A stretch of 64,000 nucleotides of DNA from Thunnus maccoyii (Eukaryota > Chordata > Actinopteri > Scombriformes > Scombridae). The notes beneath the pieces are model-generated. The model was not told where the DNA came from and did no database searches. It saw only the letters and a list, made by a program, of their open reading frames with translations. The stretch spans positions 19,368,651-19,432,650 of the forward strand of contig NC_056548.1 in NCBI RefSeq assembly GCF_910596095.1, read 5' to 3'. How positions within the stretch are numbered: position 1 is the first letter of the stretch; every line of letters starts with the position of its first letter. Positions 46,458 to 57,100 of this stretch are shown in pieces. A program made the translations under genes and the position numbers.

Positions 46458-49400
46458 TAATCTTTCATAGCACGGACTTTGCTGAAGAGAAAATGAAAAG
46501 ACAAGTCATAACATGAACAGTAAAAGCCTGATGTAATGCATTGCAGATATAGATGTTTGGTATGTGAAAGCTGTTAGCAGGTAAAGCTGGAACCCTGCTG
46601 GTCGGACTCTCATGGTATTTGGGTGGGTGTGTCTGAATATGGTGTTTTACATCCCCAAGGAGCAATAACACTTGTGTGAATTATTTATGTCTTATTGTCT
46701 TTCTAATCTGCATTGCTTTTCTCTGAGCTCTGGTTGACTGGTCCCATTTTAAAACCTGCTCCAGATTGTATCTTTTTTTTTCTTTTAGATGGGAGGAAAA
46801 GGTCAGAGATCAGGGTTAGGGGTTCCTGTGTCATGGAGGTCGTGGGGAAAAGGAGGACACCCCTTGTATAGCACATGGTGATGATTCCACAGACAGTCCC
46901 CCCAAAAATCATCCAAATTCCTTCACTTCATTGTGTCCAATATTCTTCAGGCGCCTGAGTGGGTGTTGGAGACTACATGAGTACTCTGCTGAGGTGGATC
47001 CTGACCCCCCGCACCATTCTCACACATATGCTACCATAGCAATAAAGGACAATGGCGGGTACTTGAAGTTAAGCTGGGAGATGACTTGGGGAGCAGGCCA
47101 TTGTTAGTGTTAAGCATTGTTACCCCAACAATGTCCCTGCTGAGGTAAAGATCTCAGAGTTTTAATGAGGGAACATAAGAGAGGAGAAGGAGGAGGGCCC
47201 GCATCTGAGTTTTATGGGACCAACGTTTCTTCTTTCTTCTCTTTGGCAGGGATGAAATATTCCTAACATAGCAGATTGAGGGTTGGGCCACTGTGTAATT
47301 ATGGGATGTGAAGTTACAGGCTGTGATCATCGCTCTGTGGGCAAAAGAACTCACAATCACATTTGGTGAAGTTTTAAGTTAGCTCAAATATCTCTTTTTT
47401 TAAATGTTAGATTCATTTCAGTTTCAAAACATAATATCATACTCTTTAAAACCTCACATCTCGAGGTTTGCATGTTTTAGAACTGAGTTCATACCATGAG
47501 TCTTCCAGCAATACTACTATTTTTTTTAAAATAAAATGTGGGTTTATCTTGCCAGAGGTGGGACGAAATTAAAGTTTTGCAAGTCAAAAGTAAGTCTTGA
47601 GTCCCAGGTCAAAATAGGTCAGTTCCAAGATAAGTCTGAGTCCTTGTAAACATTGTGTTTTTACTTTAGATTGTAGTTTGAGATTGAAAAAAAGGAAATG
47701 TGAATACATATAAATTTATGGTAAACAGACTTCATCCATGGAGGAAGATCTTATAATATGCTCAAAAGCTCCAGAACAGCTACTACACTAACCTTATGGT
47801 AAGACTGTTTTGTCAACTATTATTTTTCAAAGTATGACTTTCAATCTCAATCTCGACTTTTAAACCAACTTTCAACTTTCAAGAAAAATGGAAATTTACA
47901 CGTTTCCATGTTAACATTTCTGGGCAAACTCTACCTATAAAAGAAGATGATGTGTTATGATCAAAAGCTCCAGAAATGCTGCTGAATGGACCTTATTGTC
48001 AGATTGTTTTGTCACATTCAGGCGTGCTGCCAAATAAACCTTTCACTCCTGCTTGTGCAATATAATTGGCCACTGTGGAGGTGAGTCAGAGTAAAGTTGC
48101 TGTCAGGAGAACACAGACTTGATTCCCCTGCACGTTCTTTTATTTTCATCTTTTGCTATGTCTGATATGATACTGAACAAATTGATTGATGTCGCTTTCA
48201 GCACACTTCAAACCTTGAGTGGCCATGCAATCAGGGACATGTGTCTGACCTCAGGCCAGTCGCTGACAACAGATGTCCATCACTAATCAGTGTCATTAAC
48301 TCGGCCTGAGTACAACCAGGGATGCTGAAGGTTTTGTCTTGTCCACTGAGAAGCTTAATTAAAGAGAAGATGTGCACACTGTGGAGCAAACTGATCAATA
48401 TGTTAGACAGGGAGAGGCTTAGGCCAGAGGTGGTGTATGATTTTGACCTGGCATTGTCTGGTCATGAGACGTTGGTGAACTTTGACCTTTTGCTTGCGAG
48501 TGAACATAAAGCATTTGTTCACGCCAGGCAACACGTAGACAAATCATGTCTCTACTTAATCATTGCCTGGTTCAAGATGGTTATGTCATGTTTAGTGTTC
48601 AAATAATTAAATGTTTCAGGCCATGGAGTGCAAGGGGGTTTTACCAGGGTGGTCTTTTCTTCCCCCTTTTTCTCTGGCAAAGCTGTTACTGTGGCCTGTA
48701 AACAGACCAAATACACTAGTGTTTGTTTGGGACATTAACTTGTTTGCTATGGAAGAAGAAGATTACTCACTTCAGCACCACCTGCAGATGTTTCAGCAGC
48801 TGAATCTCGACTGCTGTGTGCACTTTTGTGTTAAAATGCACATCATTCAAAGATGTACCACACACTCCACCCTTCACTGTGGAAATGTTTTGCAATGAAG
48901 GCAGAGCGACCTTTAATTACCATTACCTTTTCTCTGTCAAGATGTTGAATATGGAAATGAAGGTCTATCTGCATTGAATTCCTGTCATTTGTAATACACA
49001 TCGGGAGACATGCTACTGCAAATCAGCAACTTTGTACACCAATAGAACTTTGTGAAACTGCTCTACAGCTGCTTCTTCTACTGTTGGTTTGAAAATATCT
49101 GCCTACAGCTGGTTATTACAATAATGTTTAAAACCCAGCCAGATCAACGTAAACATCAGGAACTATTTCAATTAGTCAAAAACAGCCTGAATCAACAGAA
49201 AAGGGCATATTATCAGCTGGAGATATTAGCAAAAAAAGGAGGTTTGGACCCTCTTTTAGAGCTCATAGGTCTGCTGATTTTAACAGGATTAGGGGAAAGA
49301 GGATCAGCTAAAAACTAATGTTTGGCGGCAAGGTTGAGACATGACAGCTTTACCCCAGGATGAGGATCACAGTGATGTCTCTCAGTGCAGAGACTTAACG

Positions 49401-49534
49401 ATGAAGACATCGGGACAAAATCACTTTGTCAAATGCTGAACCTGAAGACAATCTGAAATGCATACTGTTGTAAATCAAAGTATGAATTTAATGCTATGTG
49501 TTGTATCATTTGTTAATGTGTGGATGTAATTAGA
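46458..49534. other. Intergenic stretch upstream of mycl
   Basis: No gene recognised. A family C end lies at about 47555-47700, and an imperfect internal duplication at about 47757-47820 and 47960-48020 (CAAAAGCTCCAGAA...GCTGCT...CCTTATGGTAAGA-like). The ORFs at 48322-48606, 48611-48898 and 49052-49318 show no family resemblance and no shared splice logic. Confidence 0.5.
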
Positions 49535-49644
49535 TACTTTACGTGGGTAAAAGTAGCAACCTGACCATCTCAGAAACATTCTGTTACAAGTAAAAGTACT
49601 TATTGTGCAAAAAATGGACTGTTTATAGTATCACATGTTATAAG

Positions 49645-49930
49645 GGCTGCAAGTAATTATTTTTTAATATTGATAAATCTGGTGATTATTTTCTTGAATT
49701 ATTTATTCAGTGTTTTATCTATAAAATGTCAGAAAATAGTAAAAAAAAAGAAAAAAAAAGAAAAAGTTCACTATCACTTGAAAACAAAGAAAAGCAGCAA
49801 ACCCTGATATTTGGGAAGTTGGGAATATATTTGGCATTTTCTCTTAATAGATTTCTCAAAATTGCTGCTTGTTTAGTTTTCTGTTGATCAACTAGGCAAA
49901 TCGATTGATCGATTAATTGTTTCAGCTCTC
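49645..49930 (-). repeat. Family B copy nested inside a family D element
   Basis: Starts GGGCTGCAAGTAATTATT and ends 'TCGATTGATCGATTAATTGTTTCAGCTCT', with the family D parts continuing on both sides. The A-rich segment near 49740-49765 is internal to it. Confidence 0.65.
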
Positions 49931-50010
49931 CAATTTATATTATTGGATCATTATTCCTGATGCATTTATATGTAAGTAGTGTTTTACTGCTGTAGCTGGC
50001 AGAGATGGAG

Positions 50011-50011
<1 letters not shown>

Positions 50012-50070
<59 letters not shown>
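50012..50070. repeat. (AT)n microsatellite
   Basis: About 29 uninterrupted TA dinucleotides in the right part of the split family D element, some 300 bp upstream of the mycl promoter. Confidence 0.95.
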
Positions 50071-50073
<3 letters not shown>

Positions 50074-50369
50074 GTATAATACGTACCTTTGTGTGTAAAA
50101 TCTTCGTATACAAAGTAATTTTGCAACCAAAGCTGTCAAAGAAAATTTAGTGGAGTAAAAGTTAAAATAGTACATTTCCCCCTTAAAGTATAAAGTAACA
50201 TATAATGGTAATCGCCGATTCAAGTAGGCCTATAAAGTACAACTAGGCCTAGTTGTGTACATGGTTAATGGCTTTATTATTCAGTAACTACTACTGCTGC
50301 TGCTATGTGGAGCAATAACAGTAATATTGATCCTCACAATATGTCAGTTATTGTGACCATAATTGGTGT

Positions 50370-50530
50370 TGTAGACGGGGCGGGGCTGAGCGCCTCCCCC
50401 CGCCTCTGATGCAAATGAAGGGGCTTACCCGGATCTACCGCTGCAGATATTTCCGAGGCTCCTCCCTGCACTTTTTTTTTATCGCCTTATAACAGGATAT
50501 CTCACTGGCGCGAAAAACGCACTGTGTGGC
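50370..50530 (+). promoter_or_regulatory. mycl: mycl core promoter: GC box, octamer and E2F-like site
   Basis: The only GC-rich patch upstream of mycl. It holds GGGGCGGGG (Sp/KLF box, 50377-50385), the octamer ATGCAAAT (50409-50416) and GGCGCGAAA (50507-50515, an E2F-type site read on the other strand). MYC-family promoters are classically E2F-responsive, and the octamer suits POU factors. There is no clear TATA box. The start site is not determined. Confidence 0.5.
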
Positions 50531-50773
50531 TTTCTATTACACATTGTGGGGCGGAACTAGTGCCTGTTGTTGGAGCCCCGGCGTTTTTTTTTTGCTTTTT
50601 TTCTGCTAAACTAAGGCAAAAGTACAGACTGCGTCGAAACACCGCATCTCTGGATCCAGCAACAACTCAGACAGCTTTTATCCGCTTGATCTCCACCAGT
50701 GGACACTTTGCTCTTTGGCTGCTGAGGGATTTTCCATGCCCTGAATTTCGCATTAGGATTTTGCGGAGAGCCG
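50440..50773 (+). other. mycl: Non-coding first exon of mycl (start approximate)
   Basis: Ends at a strong donor (GAGAGCCG then GTGAGTAG, donor GT at 50774). MYC-family genes have an untranslated exon 1 followed by two coding exons, and the spacing to exon 2 (acceptor CCCCTCAG ending 51244) fits. The 5' limit is a guess from the promoter motifs. Confidence 0.6.
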
Positions 50774-51319
50774 GTGAGTAGTTTTATTCTAGTGTATGCC
50801 TAGGAAAGTTTCAATTGAGGAAATGGAGGCTGAACTCTCCTTGTGACTGTGAGGCACTTTTCTGCTTTTGCTTGTTCATATATGGAACAAAGCGCAACCT
50901 ACATTTCAGGAGATGAAGCCATGTGAGTTTTACGCAGGATAGTCCTGCAAAACTAAGTCTGCAGACAGCCCATGTCCTCTCCTGTCTATGAATTATAGTT
51001 GACGCCTATATATATAACTAGATTATATAATAACCTTGTGTGCCTGGACAGTTTGAGTCCATCACTGCAAAGAGAGCATCCGCAAGATGCAATCAATTAT
51101 TAATGTGGTCCCATTTGTAGAAAGTATGCTGTTAGAGGGATGATATCTTAATAGCCCATTAGATGGATACTAGAAATGTGATCATATCTGATAGAAACTA
51201 ATTGAAAAGAGATCATGGCTAATTACTGTGATATTTCCCCTCAGGTTGTTCTTCAGAGGCCACTGGTGTCATTTGATCATTTCTGGGGATAAACTCTCGA
51301 GGATTTTATCAGCTTGAAA

Positions 51320-53207
51320 ATGGAGTTAGACTGGTTCCAGCACTATTTTCTCGATGATTTTGACACTGAGGAGGATTTTTACAAATCAACCGCACCAAGC
51401 GAGGACATTTGGAAAAAGTTCGAGCTGCTGCCCACCCCTCCCATGTCTCCCACCCGGACTCTGAGCGGTGCTGCTCTGCACCCCTCGTCGGGAGACAAGC
51501 GGAGCTGGCTGTCCAAGGTCCTGGGTCAGGACGAGGAGTGCGAGGGTCAGTTCATTCCGGACACGGAGGAGCTGTTCGGCAACCTCAGCTCTATCATCAT
51601 CCAGGACTGCATGTGGAGTAGTTTCTCTGCAAGTAAGCAGCTTGAGAAGGTCAACGGGAGGCTGTCAGCTGCGGCACAGACCAGCGTCCCTCCGGTGGCA
51701 CAGATCTCCATGAGACCGAGCAAAGCGCAGTGCGTCTCGCCCGGTGGCCCGCTCGCCACCTCGGCGACAGACTGCGTCGACCCCGCGGCTGTTCTCACCT
51801 TCCCGGCAAACAGCTGCAGGAAGCCGGCGTCGTCTGGCTCCGAGTCTCGCTCTGATTCCTCTGGTAAGGAAGCAGTCATGCTCTAAATTGCCCCACCCTG
51901 CCCCTGCCTCAGGATCATATTGCCCTCTAACAATGCGTAATTTGGAAAGCTGCTCTGCTGTTGCATAATAACTGTGGTCTGTGGTGCATTGGGGTTATCA
52001 AGTGCAGCACAGTCACCTCAAGGCAGAATGTTACCCTCGCTTTGCCAAGGACATGCTTATTCTGAGTGCCCATGCAGTCTTTTAAAAACCGCGCCCCCAT
52101 CACTTTTGCTTGAATTTCCCCCTTTCGATATCTTCCGTTGGCTCTGTATTACATTCAGAGTGCGGTAGAGGGGCGGGGTGACCGCGTCTTGCTGATTTAT
52201 TACTACTACACCATGAGAGCAACTCTTTCAGATTTCCCAAATTAGGGAATGCCCCCTGCCCGCAGATCTCCTCATTTAAATTGTTGATGAATGCTCTGTG
52301 CTCCATGACAAAAGCTTGAATTCCTGCAGGCTTTGGCATGGATGACCACTGCTGTTAACACCTCAGTTCCTGCTCTGCCCTCCTCAGACTGGGCAATAGT
52401 GATTTGCATGCTTGGCTCTGAAATGCACTTCCTTATAGCTTCTTTTAGTTAAATTTTGATTTAGCTTGACTTTGCTCTTTCTAATGCAGACATGTGAAGA
52501 TTGTGAAATATTTTGTAAAAAAAAGTTCACGTAAAACCTTCTTCTGTATGTGTATTGATGGGTATATGGTTGTTTTTCTATATGTGATCACAGATGATGA
52601 AGAGGAAATTGATGTGGTCACTGTTGAGAGCAAGCAGAACCGGGTGCGGCTGGTGAACGTCCGAAAACCAGTGACCATCACGGTCCGTGCAGACCCCTGC
52701 CCAAAACGCTTCCACATGTCTGTGCACCGGCAGCAGCACAACTACGCCGCCCGCTCCCCAGACAGTGAGCCAGAACCTGAAGAGGAAGAGGAGGAAGAGG
52801 AGGAGGAGGAGGAGGAGGAAGAGGAAGAGTACGAGGAAGAGCCCCAAAGCAAACGTACATGCACAGCATCCAGTCAGCATCTGGGCTCATTGTCTTGTGT
52901 CTCCCACCTATCCTCCCCCTCGGAGACTCCTCAGAACTCAGACACAGAGGACACTGACCGCAGGAGGAACCACAACTTCCTGGAGAGGAAGAGGAGGAAC
53001 GACCTCAGGTCCCGCTTCCTCGCCCTGCGGGATCAGATCCCCGGTCTGGAGTCGGCCAAGACTCCAAAGGTGGCCATCCTGACTCAGGCAACAGAGTACC
53101 TCACAGAGCTGCACACCAGGGAGAAACGGCAGCTCCAGGAGAGGAAACGCCTCAAAGCCCGACAGCAGCAGCTTCTCCGCAGGTTATCTGAGCTGAAGCG
53201 CTCTTGA
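51320..53207 (+). CDS. mycl: L-Myc transcription factor (bHLH-leucine zipper)
   Basis: Coding exons 51320-51863 and 52594-53207, joined in phase 1 (GTAAGG donor, CACAG acceptor), give 385 residues. Exon 2 begins at 51245 with a 75-nt leader; ATG 51320 fits the MYC family start. Residues 28-44 are Myc box I (EDIWKKFELLPTPPMSP) and 91-111 Myc box II (IIIQDCMWSSFSASKQLEKV). Next come the L-Myc block EEIDVVTVE, RKPVTITVRAD and HNYAAR, an unbroken run of about 17 Glu, then the basic region RRRNHNFLERKRRND (about 304), helix-loop-helix and leucine zipper to the C-terminus. The protein should pair with MAX at E-boxes in the nucleus. The MBI degron reads like that of c-Myc rather than human L-Myc. 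Adjacency to mfsd2a, as in human, supports mycl. The mycla/myclb copy is not resolved. Confidence 0.97.
52782..52838 (+). repeat. mycl: Coding GAG/GAA repeat (polyglutamate) in mycl
   Basis: Imperfect GAG/GAA trinucleotide tract encoding the acidic run of L-Myc. A tract this pure is a candidate for length polymorphism. Confidence 0.85.
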
Positions 53208-54140
53208 GGCGCAAACGAGTGTGCTTCCAAAATAAACTCCTTTACACAGTCCAGAACTTTATTCTCAAGTTACCTGTCACTTTTGAAAAGCTACCGTTTT
53301 TATATAACAACATGCCTCATGTAAATAGCTGTGATTTTTTTTGTTTTGTTTGGAATACATTTAAAATGCTGTGGGCTTCCTATGAATTGACTGTGCTGGC
53401 CTATGAACCTGTTATTGGGGAGGAGCAGTTAAATCTCAGTGTGTTGTGTTGGTTTTTTTTAATTTGCACAGTGTTTTAGTCATGGACAGGGGTTAAATTG
53501 AATTGATTTTTTTAAATAGCTATGACCAAGATATTTCCTGGTATGCTGTGATGGGAAATGAGAGCAGAGTGTGTTAATAGTTTACCAGTGTGGTAGTGAA
53601 TTTGTAGCCTTGAGAATGGGTGTGGAGGTTGTTTGAGATGTCTTCATTTCATCATTGCACACTTACATTGGAGTGAAGTGTAAAGGCCTTGCTGTGTACA
53701 TATGGGTGAGTGAGTCAGTTGTAGGTTTGTTTGTTTTTTTTTTTTTTATGACTGACTGTTTGATGTACAAATTGTTCTGTAAATTAGAGCTTATCACTCC
53801 TGGTGAAGGAGGCAAAAATCAAGAGTTGGCACCGAGCTTTTCTCCTCCTGGATGACGTGCCACCAGGCATCAAGGAGCATCTATTTTGTTAAGAAAATAA
53901 GAAAAATTGACAAAAAAAAAGTAATAAGTAGCACTGCTGTACTTTATATTCACACGTCACTTTGTGATTTCAATGCTTCTTCTGATTTTGGTTGATTTTA
54001 AAGCATGCTAATAGCAACATTAAATTTTATACCACATTTGCATACAAACCTTCTTTGTTTTTTATTTAAATAAAACACATTACACTGTTGGAAATAAGTT
54101 CCTGCATTTTTTTTCTGAAATAAACATCAGAACATTTTGG
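53208..54140 (+). other. mycl: 3'UTR of mycl with several polyadenylation signals
   Basis: AATAAA occurs immediately after the stop (53231-53236) and again at 54069-54074 and 54119-54124. T-rich and ATTT-containing sequence fills the interval. Use of the distal pair gives a UTR near 0.9 kb, the commoner layout for MYC genes. Confidence 0.6.
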
Positions 54141-57100
54141 CCTTGCCATCAGATTGCATTTGAGCTCATTGCAAAACTACAAGTGTCTAGTTGTTTCTGT
54201 GTCAACCTAAAGAAAATTCACACCAAAGTGAAACCCTGATATAAATGTTCCAAGCAGATGTAATCACACCTCACACTGACAACGTGGGGAAGATCCACCA
54301 CACGCTGATGTGGTAGGGCCTCTCTGTCACCCAAACCAGCTGTAAATGAGGGAAGATCATAAAAAATGAGCCAACTGGTTGATATCACCTCTCTGTGTCA
54401 CTTTGCGGTATCTGTCGTATAAACTAGTGTCTCTTATGCGCCAGCTGCTTGTTTGAAGAAGGTTAGACAAAGCTTGTCCTTGAAACTTGCCCTTGAAGTG
54501 TGAGTGTGTGATACTGTCGTAGATCCTCCCCTCTGCAGTGGCTGCTGCATGCTGGGCACCTGATGTGCTTTGAATTAGGTTACACTCACACACACATACA
54601 CCACAATCGGTATCTTTAGAACAGTCCCCTGGGTCTTGAGACAGAGGTTGTGTGGACTGCTACCTGGATCCAGTGCAGTGCTATTCACACAGGTATGCAG
54701 TCAGAGAGGAGCACTGCTGCATGCCTGTGAAGCATAAAGTGGCTGTAAAATGGCCTGTAAATGACAAAAAAAGTGAAAATCTCTTAGTGATTTTTACATT
54801 ATTGGACGGGACTGCCCTTATACTCACTTATATTTATTATGTGACGTGTCTTTTACTAGCATTTGTTGTATACTCTGCTGCTTTGTGGGTTTGCGTGCCA
54901 GTTAGATGCAGCTCCCCCAAAGAGCGACTTGTGTAACGGTGTCTAGTAAAGGCAGATTTCATTTTTGATAAATGAACTTTTGTGTTAATATAAAGATGCT
55001 TAGGTTCAACGTTTAAAACTCCCCTCCAAGCATATTTTAAGACATATTAAAATACACTTCTTTGAATAATAATTGGAGTCTGATATATATGGTATTTCCA
55101 CAAAAAAGTTCAATTTACCTACTTAAAATTTCTTAAAATGTCTACTGTTTTTGTATTATTGAAAAATTCAGAATCTATAAATTTGCAGATATTTTTCATT
55201 TCAAAAGTTTAAATGCTGGACACAAGATGCTTCCTACTTCACTGTAAAGTCCTTTCTCTGTTTGTGTGCACTGGAGGTTTCCACATCACACTTATGTGAG
55301 TTGCATATTGGACCGCAATTGGCTTCCAAACTGGTTGTGATGTCACAAAATCAAAATTTCTACGTACACATGTTAAACTGAGATATCAGGTAAGCACAAA
55401 GTAACTTTCCCCCTTTCAGCAGATGAATGTGAAATCAGCCTTCTAGTGTCAAACTCTGCACATACTGTACATCATTCTGCGCAGTGAAGGTCGAACATCC
55501 AAGTGAAGAAACAAAAAGAAAAGCACATTTTTTTAGCAGACGCGGACTTTTAACAGTAATCCAAGAGTACACAGAAAAACGGTCTTGGTGATGACAATCT
55601 GACAGAAGATTTCCTTGTTTCATTCCCTGTGGAATTTATAACTGTCATGACAAGATCCCCACACAGACATACTGTATACTGTGGTTACCTTTACAGGCAT
55701 GCCAACACCCTAAAACTAACACTAACCTGGCTTCACAGCATTTTGAGTCTGTAAGTAAGACACAAAGCCCCTGTCTGCTCCCCTTGTGGAATTCACTCTG
55801 GATAAAACTGAACTGAACGGCCTGGCATCTACTAACTTCTTGCATTTGTAATTCCTTATATAAGAAAGTGAGTTCCTGCATGATGCTGCCCTATTGATGA
55901 CCTCACCGACGAGTCTCTGCAAGCCTGGATGATTCAACTTTGAGTCCTGGTTTGTATAATAAACTCAAAGCAACCATTTCGTTCAAGTAAAGCCTGACAG
56001 AGGAGCCAGGCACACCCTGAACTCCAACCGTCTCACACCTCGCTGGTGTTTGTTATGGCTGGGATTGGTTGGTGTTTGACCTGCCTGCATGTGTTCACTC
56101 TCAGGGCCCCATTTTCAGCCCTTAGGGCACTATTTCCTGGCATAGTTGTATATTTCCTTTACAAAATCAGCTTTTTCGTCTCAGGAGGCCTAACAACAAT
56201 AGATTATAATTAGATTATAGAAACTCTGCAACACACGAGCACAACAACTTTGAGTTTGGTAAATTCTTATTAAGAAATCTTTATTATATTCCTGCAGAAT
56301 TCAGTGTTTTGTCATCCTTATATTCTCTTGGTGAATTGAGAGGAGTTCATCCAGCATATCAAGTAGCACAGACTTTCATGGATTCATGTCTAGTCATAGT
56401 AAACGAGTGAGACAACTCCTTCGATTGACTTTAGCTGCAGATGCCGGGCTGTTTGCACTGTATACTACATCAGGAAGTGAAAGCAAAATGCAATCAGATA
56501 TCAGGTCCTGGACCAGATAGGAGCAACCTGTCTGATATGTTTCCTGTAACCAACCAACCGCAAAATTCATCTGAAGTGATGCCACACAACAGTAGGAAAT
56601 CAATAATTAACTTAATAATGCAGTCAAGGTTCAAAGACTTTCTCCAGGAGATACACTATTAGTTGCTGGTTCACATTGGGACAATAAAATTATCCAACAC
56701 CAATATGCAAAATATTCAGTCCATAGTGTGTTTCTGGGGATACAAATGAGAATATTGCTGGTGTTTGGGGAAAGATCATATCTCTACATTGTCAGTTTTT
56801 CGGGAACTAAAATAAACAGGTTTGCTTTCAAAATGCCCAGAGAGATTTCTAAAGATATGGTCGAACAATTTTCTCGACTCATAGATTGCAATTGTTCATT
56901 TGGAGTTAAAAGATAAAAATAACCAAAACTGGTATGAGGTTCTAAACAGCAGCTGTGTTTGTGTTAATGTTGACCAAAAACACTCAGTGGTCATGATGAT
57001 CCTAAGTTTCAAAAAACAGGGAAGTTTTTTCCTGAAGGAAACAATGAGGTAAGAGGATCTCTTTGTCCTGTGGGATGCTCTGCTCTGCTCTGACGGTTAA

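Larger units (their letters stand above)
49535..50245 (-). mobile_element. Family D element split by a nested family B insertion and an (AT)n tract
   Basis: 49535-49640 (GTGGGTAAAAGTAGCAACCTG...TACAAGTAAAAGTACTTATTG) and 49930-50245 (TGTAGCTGGCAGAGATGGAGC...AATTTAGTGGAGTAAAAGTT...TAAAGTATAAAGTAACA) are parts of one family D copy. They are interrupted by a family B copy. Confidence 0.65.

Noticed and set aside
48322-49318. Three successive plus-strand ORFs of 88-95 codons
   Set aside because: No shared splice phase, no recognised domain, AT-rich codon use; most likely chance.
50524-50781. 85-codon ORF over the first mycl exon
   Set aside because: MYC-family first exons are untranslated, and the frame stops just past the donor; no domain is seen.
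51409-52880. Shadow ORFs over the mycl coding exons, including Leu- and Pro-rich antisense frames
   Set aside because: They are antisense or shifted readings of the GC-rich exon and of the GAG/GAA tract; the mycl frame explains the DNA.
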